53,243 bases of DNA from Endobacter medicaginis (GTDB lineage Bacteria > Pseudomonadota > Alphaproteobacteria > Acetobacterales > Acetobacteraceae): contig NZ_JACHXV010000014.1 of assembly GCF_014192375.1 (NCBI RefSeq), positions 1 through 53,243 on the forward strand. The letters are read 5' to 3'. Shown here one piece after another: positions 16,776 to 25,810 of the stretch; the first letter of the stretch is position 1, and every line of letters starts with the position of its first letter. Position numbers and translations under genes: made by a program. The notes beneath the pieces were generated by a model that saw nothing but the letters and a program-made list of their open reading frames with translations, had not been told where the DNA came from and ran no database searches.

Positions 16776-18524
16776 GTGCTGACGATGCGTGAAGGCGAAC
16801 TGTACGACCGCGATCTGCCACGGTGCGCGGCCAACCATGTACCGCTCAGCCCGGTCACTTTCCTCGACCGCAGCGCCGCGGTCTGGCCCGAGCGCACCGC
16901 GCTGGTCTACGGACGGCGCCGAACGAGCTGGCGGGCGCTGCGGCACCGCTGCCGGGCGCTGGCCTCGGCGCTGCGCGGACGCGGCATCGGGCGCGGCGGC
17001 ACGGTGGCGGCGCTGGCCGCCAACACGCCGGAGCTGTTCGAGCTGCATTTCGCGGTGCCCCTGTCGGGCGGCGTGCTGGCCGCGCTCAACACCCGGCTGG
17101 ACGCCGCGACCATTGCCTGGATGCTCGAGCATTGCGAGGCCCAGATCCTGTTCGTCGATCGCGAGTTCGCCGCCATCGCCGCCGATGCGGTGGCGCGGCT
17201 CGGCCGGGGCATCGCCGTCATCGACATCGACGATCCCGCCTGCCTGCATCGCCGGGCGGCGATCGGTGAATGCGATTACGAGGCGCTGGTGGCCGAGGGC
17301 GACGCGAGCGAGGCGCTGCCGCCCCTCGAGGACGAGTGGGACGCGATCGCGCTGAACTACACCTCCGGCACCACCGGCGAGCCGAAGGGCGTGGTCTATC
17401 ACCATCGCGGCGCCTATCTGAACGCGGTCTCCAACGCGCTGGACTGGCAGCTCACCCGCGACTGCGTCTATCTGTGGACGCTGCCGATGTTTCACTGCAA
17501 CGGCTGGTGCTTCGCCTGGACCATCGCCGCGGTCGGCGGCATGGCGGTCTGCCTGCGCCAGGTGCGCACGCATGCGATCGTCGAGGCGATCGCGCGCGAG
17601 GGTGTCACCCATCTGTGCGGTGCGCCCACCGTGCTCACGATGATCGATGCCGCCGGTCCGGAGGTGCTCGCCTCGCTGAAGACCGGCGTGTCGGTGATGG
17701 TGGCGGCCGCGCCGCCGCCGCCATCGGTGATCGAGGCCATCGAGCGCCATGGCTGGACCGTCACCCATGTCTATGGCCTGACCGAAAGCTATGGCCCGGT
17801 GATGATCAACGAGTGGCAGGCGGAGTGGAACGGGCGCGACGCCGAGGCCAGGACGGCGCTCAAGGCCCGTCAGGGCGTGCGCGGCCACATGCTCGAGGAC
17901 GTGATGGTGGCCGACCCCAGGACCCTGCAGCCGATGCCGGCGGACAGCAGCAGCGTGGGCGAGCTGTTCCTGCGCGGCAACAACGTCATGAAGGGCTATC
18001 TGCGCCAGGCCGAGGCGACCGAGGCCGCGTTCCGCGGCGGATGGCTGCATACCGGCGATCTCGCGGTCCGCCATCCCGACGGCTATGTCGAGATACGCGA
18101 TCGCGCCAAGGATATCATTATCTCAGGTGGCGAGAATATTGCAACTATTGAGATAGAAAACGCCCTTCACCGCCACCCTTCCGTGCAGGGCGCCGCGGTG
18201 GTTGCCCGGCCCGATCCGCTGTGGGGCGAGACGCCCTGCGCCTTCGTCGAGCTTCGGCCCGGCGAGAGCGCCGACGCCAATGCGCTGATCGCGTATTGCC
18301 GCACCGTCCTCGCCCGGTTCAAGGTGCCGCGGCACGTGATTTTCGGCCCGCTGCCGCGCAGTTCCACCGGCAAGGTGCTCAAATACGTGCTGCGCGAGAC
18401 GGCACGGGAGGATGCGGAGGGCCGCTCCGGACTCGGGCCGGCGGATTCGGACGGAGAGACGGCGTTTGACGACAAGCACGACCTCGCCGAAATCCGCCAC
18501 CCGCCGATCGCGCGCCAGTTCTGA
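16776..18524 (+). CDS. Acyl-CoA synthetase (AMP-forming), medium-chain or AlkK type
   Basis: About 582 residues of the ANL superfamily. P-loop motif YTSGTTGEPKGVVYHHR (near residue 203), A5-type motif HVYGLTESYG, A7 GELFLRGNNVMKGYL, A8 WLHTGDLAVRHPDGYVEIRD and the C-terminal catalytic Lys in RSSTGKVLKYVLRE are all present. Activates a fatty or aryl acid to its CoA thioester with ATP. HCNGWCFAW and the overall layout resemble the AlkK group of medium-chain ligases, but chain length is inference. GGGAG at 16763-16767 best serves the GTG at 16776; GTG 16770 and ATG 16785 are alternatives. Endonuclease III follows after 28 bases. Confidence 0.88.
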   Translation: MLTMREGELYDRDLPRCAANHVPLSPVTFLDRSAAVWPERTALVYGRRRTSWRALRHRCRALASALRGRGIGRGGTVAALAANTPELFELHFAVPLSGGVLAALNTRLDAATIAWMLEHCEAQILFVDREFAAIAADAVARLGRGIAVIDIDDPACLHRRAAIGECDYEALVAEGDASEALPPLEDEWDAIALNYTSGTTGEPKGVVYHHRGAYLNAVSNALDWQLTRDCVYLWTLPMFHCNGWCFAWTIAAVGGMAVCLRQVRTHAIVEAIAREGVTHLCGAPTVLTMIDAAGPEVLASLKTGVSVMVAAAPPPPSVIEAIERHGWTVTHVYGLTESYGPVMINEWQAEWNGRDAEARTALKARQGVRGHMLEDVMVADPRTLQPMPADSSSVGELFLRGNNVMKGYLRQAEATEAAFRGGWLHTGDLAVRHPDGYVEIRDRAKDIIISGGENIATIEIENALHRHPSVQGAAVVARPDPLWGETPCAFVELRPGESADANALIAYCRTVLARFKVPRHVIFGPLPRSSTGKVLKYVLRETAREDAEGRSGLGPADSDGETAFDDKHDLAEIRHPPIARQF

Positions 18525-18552
18525 GCCGAAATCCGGGCCGCGCTCGAAGCCG

Positions 18553-19206
18553 ATGAAGGCCGCCGATGTGCGGCCGTTCATCGAGGCCCTCGCGGCCGCC
18601 AATCCCGACGCGGAAAGCGAGCTGACCTATACCGACGCCTTCACGCTGCTGGTCGCCGTGGTGCTGTCGGCGCAGGCGACCGACGCCTCGGTCAACCGCA
18701 GCACGCCGGCGCTGTTCGCCGCTGCACCCGATCCGGCGGCGATGGCCGCGCTGGGGACGGACGGCATCGCGCCCTATATCCGCACCATCGGCCTGTGGCA
18801 GAGCAAGGCACGCCACGTCGCCGCCCTCGCCGCCCGACTGGTCGAGGCTCATGGCGGACAGGTACCGTCCGATCGCGCCGCCCTCGAAGCCTTGCCCGGG
18901 GTGGGCCGCAAGACCGCCAACGTGGTGCTCAACATCGCCTTCGGCGAGGCGACGATGGCGGTCGACACCCATATCTTCCGGCTCGGCAACCGCACCGGGC
19001 TGGCCATCGGCCGCACCCCGCGCGCGGTCGAGGACAAGCTCGTCCGCCGCATCCCGCCGGCGATGCTCCGTCCCGCGCATCACTGGCTGATCCTGCACGG
19101 ACGCTATGTCTGCCGTGCCCGCACGCCGGAATGCTGGCGTTGCGCGGGGGCGCAATGGTGTACATACCCGGCCAAGACCGAACCGAAACGGAGTCGTGCC
19201 GCGTGA
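18553..19206 (+). CDS. nth: Endonuclease III, DNA glycosylase/AP lyase
   Basis: A 217-residue protein of the usual length. The helix-hairpin-helix motif is LPGVGRKTANVVLN with the catalytic Lys after GVGR, and the catalytic Asp is in AVDTHIFRLGNR. The C-terminal [4Fe-4S] cluster ligands follow C-x6-C-x2-C-x5-C (CRARTPECWRCAGAQWC). It removes oxidised pyrimidines and nicks the strand. The frame is open upstream to 18412, but the start at 18553 (MKAADVRPFIEAL) matches the family N-terminus. The stop overlaps the next start as GTGA at 19203-19206, so it is coupled to the ester hydrolase, an unrelated function. Confidence 0.93.
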   Translation: MKAADVRPFIEALAAANPDAESELTYTDAFTLLVAVVLSAQATDASVNRSTPALFAAAPDPAAMAALGTDGIAPYIRTIGLWQSKARHVAALAARLVEAHGGQVPSDRAALEALPGVGRKTANVVLNIAFGEATMAVDTHIFRLGNRTGLAIGRTPRAVEDKLVRRIPPAMLRPAHHWLILHGRYVCRARTPECWRCAGAQWCTYPAKTEPKRSRAA

Positions 19207-21137
19207 ATCGTCCTGCCGTCGCTGTCGCCGCGCTCTGCCTGCTGGCCGCCCTGCCCGCCCGCGCCGCGCCCGCCTTTCCCGACACCGTGCAGACCGGCAC
19301 CGACATCCCGTCGAAATTCACCCTGCCCGCCGGCGCGCAGGATTACGACCGCCGCGAGGTGATGGTCCCGATGCGCGACGGGGTGAAGCTGTTCACCGTG
19401 ATCTGGGTGCCGAAGGGTGCGCATGACGCACCGATGATCCTCACCCGCACGCCGTATGATGCCGCCCACCGGATGCGCGACCTCCATGCCGCGAAGCTGG
19501 TCGATGCGCTGCCGCAGGGCGACGATGTGTTCGCACGCGCCGGCTATATCCGCGTGTTCCAGGACATCCGCGGCAAGTACGGCTCCGAGGGCGACTACGT
19601 CATGACACGGCCGCCGATCGGGCCGCTCAACCCCACCAGGACCGACGAGACCACGGACGCCTACGACACCGTCGAGTGGCTGGCGAAGAATGTGAAGGAG
19701 AGCAACGGCCGCGTCGGCATGCTCGGGTCGTCCTACGAGGGCTTCACCGTGTCGATGGCGCTGCTCGGCCCGTCGCCGCACCTGATGGCCGCCTCGCCGG
19801 AAAGCCCGATGGTCGATGGCTGGATGGGCGACGACTGGTATCATTACGGCGCCTTCCGCACGCCGAATCTCGACTATTTCACCGGCCAGATGGCGGCGCG
19901 CGGCAAGGGTGTCGAGATCCCCCGCCCGTATCGCGACGACTACAGCAACATGCTCGCATGGGGCTCCGTCGCCGGCGAGGCGGCGGCCGGCGGGCTCGAC
20001 CAGCTTCCGTTCTGGCACCGGATGCTGGCGCATCCGGCCTATGACGCCTTCTGGCAGGGTCAGGCGCTCGACCATCTCGCCGTCGAACATCCCTCGAAGG
20101 TGCCGACGCTTTGGCTGCAGGGCATCTGGGACCAGGAGGACATGTGGGGGGCGATCCACACCTTCCTCGCACTGCGCAAATCCGGCCATCTCGACAACAA
20201 CCACCTTGTCATGGGCCCATGGCGGCACAGCCAGGTGAACTATGACGGCTCGTCGCTCGGCGCGCTGCACTGGGCCGGCGATACGGCCGAGGACTACCGC
20301 GCGCATGTGCTGCTGCCGTTCTTCAACCAGTATCTCAAGCCGGGCTCGCCGAAGGCCGACATCCCGCGCGTGCTGATCTACAACACCGCCGAGGATCACT
20401 GGGACCGCTTCTCCGACTGGCCGACGCGCTGCCTCGATGCCTGCGGCGGCAATCTCGGCAAGCCCGCCTATCTGCTGTCGGGTTTCTCGATCGGCTTCAC
20501 CGCGCCGGGGGCGGCCCCCGGCGCTCCCGATGGTGCCGACAGCTATGTCTCCGACCCCGCGCATCCGGTGCCCTATCGGCCGCGCCCGGTGGTGGCCTCG
20601 GACCGCCCGGGCTGGCAGACCTGGCTGGTCCAGGACCAGCGCTTCGTCGATGGCCGCCCCGACGTGCTCAGCTACAGCACCGGCGTGCTCGACCATCCGC
20701 TGCACCTGTCCGGACAGCCCGTCGCCGATCTGTGGGTCGCCACCACCGGCGCCGACGCGGACTGGGTGGTCAAGATCATCGACGTCTATCCGGGCCAGAA
20801 CCCGTCCGACCCCGATATGGCCGGGTTCGAGCTGCCGCTGTCGCTCGACATCTTCCGCGGGCGGTATCATGCGAGCTTCGAGCACCCGGCCCCGCTCAAG
20901 CCCGGCGAGCCGACCCGCACCCGTTTCTCGCTGCCGGCGATCAACCATGTCATCGAGCCCGGCCACCGGCTGATGATCCAGATCCAGTCGTCCCTGTTCC
21001 CGCTCTACGACCGCAACCCGCAGGGCTGGGTCGACAACATCCTGACCGCGAAACCGGCCGATTTCCGGCCCGCCACCCAGACCATCCTGCACGATTCGGC
21101 CCATGCCTCAGCAGTGTGGCTGCCGATCGTCGACTGA
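19203..21137 (+). CDS. Alpha-amino-acid ester hydrolase (periplasmic S15/CocE-type)
   Basis: A 644-residue protein with signal peptide (NRPAVAVAALCLLAALPARA) and a long match, recalled from memory, to the Acetobacter turbidans alpha-amino-acid ester hydrolase that hydrolyses and transfers acyl groups of amino acid esters and beta-lactams. The nucleophile is S177 in GMLGSSYEGF. WLQGIWDQEDMWGA holds the acidic cluster and MGPWRHSQVNYDG the catalytic His. The substrate-pocket segment ESPMVDGWMGDDWYHYGAFR is typical of this subgroup and absent from ordinary X-Pro peptidases. The C-terminus is a jelly-roll (LDIFRGRYHASFE, IQSSLFPLYDRNPQGW). The GTG start overlaps the nth stop. An OprB-type porin follows after 49 bases. 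The natural substrate is unknown. Confidence 0.88.
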   Translation: MNRPAVAVAALCLLAALPARAAPAFPDTVQTGTDIPSKFTLPAGAQDYDRREVMVPMRDGVKLFTVIWVPKGAHDAPMILTRTPYDAAHRMRDLHAAKLVDALPQGDDVFARAGYIRVFQDIRGKYGSEGDYVMTRPPIGPLNPTRTDETTDAYDTVEWLAKNVKESNGRVGMLGSSYEGFTVSMALLGPSPHLMAASPESPMVDGWMGDDWYHYGAFRTPNLDYFTGQMAARGKGVEIPRPYRDDYSNMLAWGSVAGEAAAGGLDQLPFWHRMLAHPAYDAFWQGQALDHLAVEHPSKVPTLWLQGIWDQEDMWGAIHTFLALRKSGHLDNNHLVMGPWRHSQVNYDGSSLGALHWAGDTAEDYRAHVLLPFFNQYLKPGSPKADIPRVLIYNTAEDHWDRFSDWPTRCLDACGGNLGKPAYLLSGFSIGFTAPGAAPGAPDGADSYVSDPAHPVPYRPRPVVASDRPGWQTWLVQDQRFVDGRPDVLSYSTGVLDHPLHLSGQPVADLWVATTGADADWVVKIIDVYPGQNPSDPDMAGFELPLSLDIFRGRYHASFEHPAPLKPGEPTRTRFSLPAINHVIEPGHRLMIQIQSSLFPLYDRNPQGWVDNILTAKPADFRPATQTILHDSAHASAVWLPIVD

Positions 21138-21186
21138 ATGACGACAAAAACAGCCTCAGAAAAACAGCCCCAGGGAGAAAACAGCA

Positions 21187-22632
21187 ATGACGTATCATCC
21201 GACGCTCGCCTTGCGCGCCCGGCTGGCGGCCCTCGCCGCCTCTGCGCTGGCCTGGGGATCGCTCGCCCATGCCGCGCCTTCGACCTCGTCGGCGGCGGCG
21301 GGCAACGACCTGCCCAACAGCGGTTTCGCCTCCGGGCAGTCGCTTCAGGTCTCGGCGCCGATCGCCGGCCCGCTCTTCGCCTCGCCGTTCTCCAATGACC
21401 ACCTGTTCGGCGACTGGGCCGGCGCGCGGCCGTGGCTCAAGGATCACGGCATCATCATCAATCTCGACTGGCTGACCGAGAATGCCGGCAACATCACCGG
21501 CGGGCGTCGCAAGGGATTCGACTTCGCCGGTCAGGTGGCCCTCACCGTCGATCTCGATCTCGGCACCATTCTCGGCTGGAAGGATACCGCGTTCCATTTC
21601 CTCGCCATCAACGGCAACGGCCGCTCGCTCTCGCCCGACTATCTCGGCGACACGCTGGCCGCCCCGCAGGAGATCTATGGCGCGCGCGGCAACGTCATCG
21701 CCCATCTGGTCTACGCCTATGGCGAGAAGACCTTCGACCACAATCACTTCACCGTCGCCGGCGGCTGGCTGCCGGTGGGCAGCTTCTTCGCCGCCTCGCC
21801 GCTCAACTGCCGGCTGATGAACGTCATCACCTGCGGCAACCCGCATCCGCTGCCCAACTACCCCGGCGAGCACGACTGGCCGCAGGCCTCGTTCGGCGGC
21901 ATCGCGCGCTACTGGTTCTCGCCGCAATTCTACGCCATGGCCGGCCTGTTCAGCGTCGATACCGATTTCAACACCGGCGGCGGCGGCATTTCCGGCTGGG
22001 CCTGGGCGGATCCGCACAAATCCGGCGTCTCCGTCCCCGTCGAAGCCGCCTGGATTCCAGCCTTCGGTCACGACAAGCTGATCGGCCACTACAAGATCGG
22101 TTTCGACCACGACACGCATCGCTATGCCGATGTTCTCAACTCCACCCTGCCGGAGGCCGACCGCATCACCCACCCGCGCGAGATGTGGTACGCGATCGCC
22201 GACCAGATGCTGGTCCGTCAGGGCCCGGGCCTGACCGACGGGCTGATCGCCTTCGGCGGCTACGTGCATGGTTCGGCCAATGTCAGCCCGCTCAAATCGC
22301 AAATCTTCGCCGGACTGACCACCACGGGTGCGGCCTGGCACCGCTCCGCCGATACGGTGACGATGGCCTGGCACGTGCTGCAGATGTCGAGCAGTTTCAC
22401 CCGCGCGCAGGAAGCCGCCGAGCTCGCCGGCGAGACCTTTCCGCTCGCCATCGACGGCTACAACGCCTACGGCCCGCAGAACACCGAGCAGGTGGTGGAA
22501 CTCAACTACGCCGCAGCGGTCTACCGCGGCGTGACGCTGATGCCCGATTTTCAATACATGATCCGGCCCGGGGCCACCACGCGCACGCCGGATGCCGCCA
22601 TTCTCGGCTTCCGCAGCAACATCAATTTCTGA
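21187..22632 (+). CDS. Carbohydrate-selective porin, OprB family
   Basis: A 481-residue outer-membrane protein with signal peptide (LAALAASALAWGSLAHAA). The conserved N-terminal porin segment is HLFGDWAGARPWLKDHGIII. Alternating aromatic beta-strands run throughout, and the last strand ends in Phe (LGFRSNINF), the outer-membrane insertion signal. AGGGAGA lies upstream of the ATG. It would let sugars or other small solutes into the periplasm. Placed directly after the periplasmic ester hydrolase, so it may admit that enzyme's substrates. The stop codon lies at the edge of a hairpin repeat (22631-22766). Confidence 0.9.
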   Translation: MTYHPTLALRARLAALAASALAWGSLAHAAPSTSSAAAGNDLPNSGFASGQSLQVSAPIAGPLFASPFSNDHLFGDWAGARPWLKDHGIIINLDWLTENAGNITGGRRKGFDFAGQVALTVDLDLGTILGWKDTAFHFLAINGNGRSLSPDYLGDTLAAPQEIYGARGNVIAHLVYAYGEKTFDHNHFTVAGGWLPVGSFFAASPLNCRLMNVITCGNPHPLPNYPGEHDWPQASFGGIARYWFSPQFYAMAGLFSVDTDFNTGGGGISGWAWADPHKSGVSVPVEAAWIPAFGHDKLIGHYKIGFDHDTHRYADVLNSTLPEADRITHPREMWYAIADQMLVRQGPGLTDGLIAFGGYVHGSANVSPLKSQIFAGLTTTGAAWHRSADTVTMAWHVLQMSSSFTRAQEAAELAGETFPLAIDGYNAYGPQNTEQVVELNYAAAVYRGVTLMPDFQYMIRPGATTRTPDAAILGFRSNINF

Positions 22633-22766
22633 GTCTTCTTTTTCTGAAGAAAAAGAAGCAAAAAGACTTCTGTCCGTTCTCCGGGTGGTTCGCACTCTCT
22701 CGATCCACTCGGACCGGCCAGAAAATCACGGAGGGTTTTTGGTTCTTTTTTGCAAAAAAGAACCCC
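22631..22766. repeat. Paired-hairpin dispersed repeat, copy 1
   Basis: About 136 bases that align along their length with 35794-35931. It begins with the hairpin CTTCTTTTTC-TGAA-GAAAAAGAAG and ends with GGTTCTTTTTT-GC-AAAAAAGAACC. The middle is GC-rich and shares blocks such as GGGTGGT and CAGAAAAT with the other copy. It fills the gap between convergent genes (porin and MgtC-family gene), and both hairpins have U-rich arms, so it probably terminates both. Confidence 0.85.
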
Positions 22767-23464
22767 TACCCCGTCGTCTCCGCCGACCAGGTCGCCGACA
22801 GCACCTCCGGCGCCCGACGCAACTCGTCGACCACCGCATCGAGCTCGGCTTCCGCCACCGTGATCGGCACCAGGTCGGCGACCAGCTCGACCAGATGCTC
22901 GCCGTTGGTCTCGATCTCGATGCCGCGCATCGGGTAATGCGCCCGTTCCAGAACCTCGTCGATCAGATCACGCAGTTCGGCGATGTGGCTCGGTCGTCCG
23001 GTGACATGGATCGCATACAGCGCCTCCGTCACGGCCAGCGACACCGGCCGGCGGTTGATCCAGTTCACCAGCGGCCGCAGCAGCGTGTTGCCGGCCAGCA
23101 CGAACGCGGTCAGCAGCACGGCCTGCAGCGGCCTCGCGGCCCCTGACAGCGCGCCCACCGCGGCCGAGCACCACAAGGTGGCCGCGGTGTTCAGTCCCCG
23201 GATCTGGGTGCCGTCCTTGAGGATCACCCCGGCGCCGAGAAAGCCGATTCCCGAGACCACATAGGCGATGATTCGCGTCGCCCCGTCCGGCCCGAAGGTC
23301 TGGTAGCCGAGATTGACGAACGCCGCCGCCCCCAGTGCGACCAGCACATTGGTGCGCAGGCCCGCATTGCGCTGCCGCCACTGCCGCTCGAGCCCGATCA
23401 GCGTGCCGCACGCGAAGGCACACCCGTAGGCGAGCAGGGTCGGGATGGTGGCCGGATCGAACAT
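22766..23464 (-). CDS. MgtC/SapB-family inner-membrane protein
   Basis: A 232-residue protein. The N-terminal membrane domain has four or five helices and the family signatures GTLIGLERQWRQRNAGLRTN and VSGIGFLGAGVILKDG. The soluble C-terminal domain (about 150-232) is ACT-like (LAVTEALYAIHVTGRPSHIA). MgtC proteins modulate F-ATPase, membrane potential and growth at low Mg; not all members do so. It begins four bases after the comEC stop, so the two are co-transcribed. Confidence 0.9.
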   Translation of the reverse strand: MFDPATIPTLLAYGCAFACGTLIGLERQWRQRNAGLRTNVLVALGAAAFVNLGYQTFGPDGATRIIAYVVSGIGFLGAGVILKDGTQIRGLNTAATLWCSAAVGALSGAARPLQAVLLTAFVLAGNTLLRPLVNWINRRPVSLAVTEALYAIHVTGRPSHIAELRDLIDEVLERAHYPMRGIEIETNGEHLVELVADLVPITVAEAELDAVVDELRRAPEVLSATWSAETTG

Positions 23465-23468
23465 CGCC

Positions 23469-25715
23469 CTATTCGGCCTGCGCCAGCGGCAGCGTCAACT
23501 GCACCCGGCGTGCGAACGGCGCCGGCGGCACCCAGGGTCGATCGCCGCGCAGCACCCGGTCGCTCCTCACCACCACACCGCCGTCGCCGATCCAGACCGC
23601 CTGCGGCCCGTCGCGCCAGACGGTGAAACGGTCGATGCGCGGCACGCCGGGGCAGGCCCCCGGTGCGGGCGTCGGCGAGACCAGCAGCGCGATGCCGTCA
23701 CAGGCCCCCTCCGGCAGCGCCGCCTTCGACCGCGCGCGCACCAGCAGCACCGAGATCCCGTCGCGGGTGATCGTGCAGGACGCCGGATCGCACGCCGCCT
23801 GCCCGTCTGCGCTGCTCCCGTCCACGGGCAATGCTTCCACGCGCCGCGCCGCCCAGGCCCGCTGCCAGTCGGCCGCGATCACCCTGTCGGCCCGCCCCTG
23901 CTCGACCCACAGCGTCCCGCCGGGCCGCTCCGGCGCGAGACCGATCATCCCCGCATCGCCCGAGACCAGCAGCGCAGGCCGCGTCGTCAGCGCCGGCGAG
24001 GCCAGCCCGGCCGCGATCACCACCCCACCCAGCAGCCGCGACCGGCCCGGCCAGATGCACAGCCAGGCCAGCCCGAGTGCGACCGCCGCCAGCCCCCAGC
24101 CCGGCATCGACGGCACCGCGACACTCGCCGCCGGCAGGGCGGCCACCGCATGCGCCAGCCACAGGATCCCCTCGATGCCGTGTCCCATCACCCACAGTGC
24201 CGGCCGGTCCAGCCCGAGCGGCATCAGCAGCAGCCCGAGCATCCCTGCCGGCATCACCACCATTGCGGTGAGCGGCACCGCGGCGAGATTGGCGAGGACG
24301 AAGAACGGCTGCACCCGGCCGAAATGATACAGCGCGAACGGTGCCGACGCCGCACCGGCCAGCAGGCTGGTGAGTGCCAGCGCCGCCAGATGATGGCGCA
24401 GCCGCCCGACCGGGCCGCCCGCGCCATGCAGGCGCAGCATCGGCCCGCGCAGCGCCTCGTAGCCGGCGATCAGCGCCGCGACGGCGGAAAAACTCATCTG
24501 GAAGCCCACATCGAGCACGTCGTCGGGCGCGGCCAGCAGGATCACCGAAGCCGCCAGCGCCAGGCCGCGCATCGACAGCGCGCGCCGCCCCAGCACCAGC
24601 GCCAGCGTGACCAGACAGGCCATCGCGAAGCTGCGCAGGATCGGGATATGCATCCCGGTCAGCACCATATACCCCGCTCCCGCGCCGAGCGCGGCGAGAG
24701 CGGCGATCTCCCGGCACGGCCAGCGCAGCGCCACCCAGGCAAACAGCGCCAGCCCCGGCCGCACCACCGCCAGCACCACCCCCATCACGATGCCGATATG
24801 CAGCCCCGCCACCGCCAGCAGATGTGCCAGCCCCGAGGCCGCGAACGCGTCGCGCTCGGCCTGCGGCAGGCCGGTGCCGAGGCCGGTGAGCATCACCTGC
24901 GCCACCGCCGCCTCGCGGCCCGGCAGCACCGCACCGATCCGTGCCGCGATCGCCTCGCGCAGACGCCGGACACGCATCGCGGGATCGGACCAGCCGCCCG
25001 CGGCGGGCGCGATCACCGACACGTCGCCGAGCGCATAGCCCTGGCCGCCCAGACGGTCGAAGAACGCCTCGCGCTGAAGGTCGCGCCCGCCGGGACGATC
25101 GGGCGGCGGCGGGTCGCGCAGCAGCGCGCGGACCCGCACCATCTCGCCTGCGCCCAGCTCCTGTGCATCGCCGGCGCGCAGGCGGAGATTGACGTCGCGG
25201 TCCATCGCGCCACCCACACCTTCCTCCGCCTCGTCCACCACCGTCCGCCGCCCTGGCGCGCGTTGCACTTCGGGGGTCGCGATGCGCACCCGCCGCGCGC
25301 CATCGGCCAGCACGTCCACCGACAGCAGGCGTCCGCTGACCAGCACCGCCTTCTTCGGCATCGCGCTGACCGGGGGCGCGCGATGGCAGGCGAACTGTCC
25401 CGACCAGAACCCCAGCCCGAAGGCCAGCACGCAGAGGGCCACGGCACTCGCGATCGCATGGCCACGCATCCGCGCGGCGAGCGCCGCACCCCCGCCCGCG
25501 CCCACCAGCAGCGCCCCGGTCCAGGCATTCGGCTCGGAGCGCAGCAGCAGGTAGGTCGCACACCCCGCGCCCAGACAGACCGACAGCAGGCTCGCCAGCC
25601 GCGCCGCCTGCGCCACCAGGACCTGCTCCAGCAACGCCACACGCCGCCCGAGGCCACGCAGCAACGCCGCGCGCCGCGCAGAACCGCGACCGGACAGGAT
25701 CAGCGACGAGGACAC
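23469..25715 (-). CDS. ComEC/Rec2-family DNA uptake channel, without metallo-hydrolase motifs
   Basis: A 748-residue polytopic membrane protein with a GTG start. Domains are an N-terminal DUF4131-type region with two early helices and an OB-like part (about 60-200), then the Competence channel domain with many helices (about 215-500: AEVMLTGLGTGLP-like segment, LLAVAGLHIGIVMGVVLAV, LRSFAMACLVTLALVLGRR). The C-terminal part (about 545-748) lacks the HxHxDH metal-binding motif of the beta-lactamase-like domain, a shortened form common in alphaproteobacteria. It transports single-stranded DNA across the inner membrane in transformable species; competence here is unproven. It is followed directly by the MgtC-family gene. 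Confidence 0.9.
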   Translation of the reverse strand: MSSSLILSGRGSARRAALLRGLGRRVALLEQVLVAQAARLASLLSVCLGAGCATYLLLRSEPNAWTGALLVGAGGGAALAARMRGHAIASAVALCVLAFGLGFWSGQFACHRAPPVSAMPKKAVLVSGRLLSVDVLADGARRVRIATPEVQRAPGRRTVVDEAEEGVGGAMDRDVNLRLRAGDAQELGAGEMVRVRALLRDPPPPDRPGGRDLQREAFFDRLGGQGYALGDVSVIAPAAGGWSDPAMRVRRLREAIAARIGAVLPGREAAVAQVMLTGLGTGLPQAERDAFAASGLAHLLAVAGLHIGIVMGVVLAVVRPGLALFAWVALRWPCREIAALAALGAGAGYMVLTGMHIPILRSFAMACLVTLALVLGRRALSMRGLALAASVILLAAPDDVLDVGFQMSFSAVAALIAGYEALRGPMLRLHGAGGPVGRLRHHLAALALTSLLAGAASAPFALYHFGRVQPFFVLANLAAVPLTAMVVMPAGMLGLLLMPLGLDRPALWVMGHGIEGILWLAHAVAALPAASVAVPSMPGWGLAAVALGLAWLCIWPGRSRLLGGVVIAAGLASPALTTRPALLVSGDAGMIGLAPERPGGTLWVEQGRADRVIAADWQRAWAARRVEALPVDGSSADGQAACDPASCTITRDGISVLLVRARSKAALPEGACDGIALLVSPTPAPGACPGVPRIDRFTVWRDGPQAVWIGDGGVVVRSDRVLRGDRPWVPPAPFARRVQLTLPLAQAE

Positions 25716-25810
25716 GGACCGCAGGCTACCGCCCGCCGCATTCTTGCGCTACCGATACGTTAGCGGAGAACGGACAGACCGGGACATCCAGAGCCGCCGC
25801 TTCATCCGCC

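Noticed and set aside
23445-25763. 772-residue plus-strand ORF
   Set aside because: Antisense to comEC, composed largely of Arg, Gln, His and Pro without any fold-like pattern.
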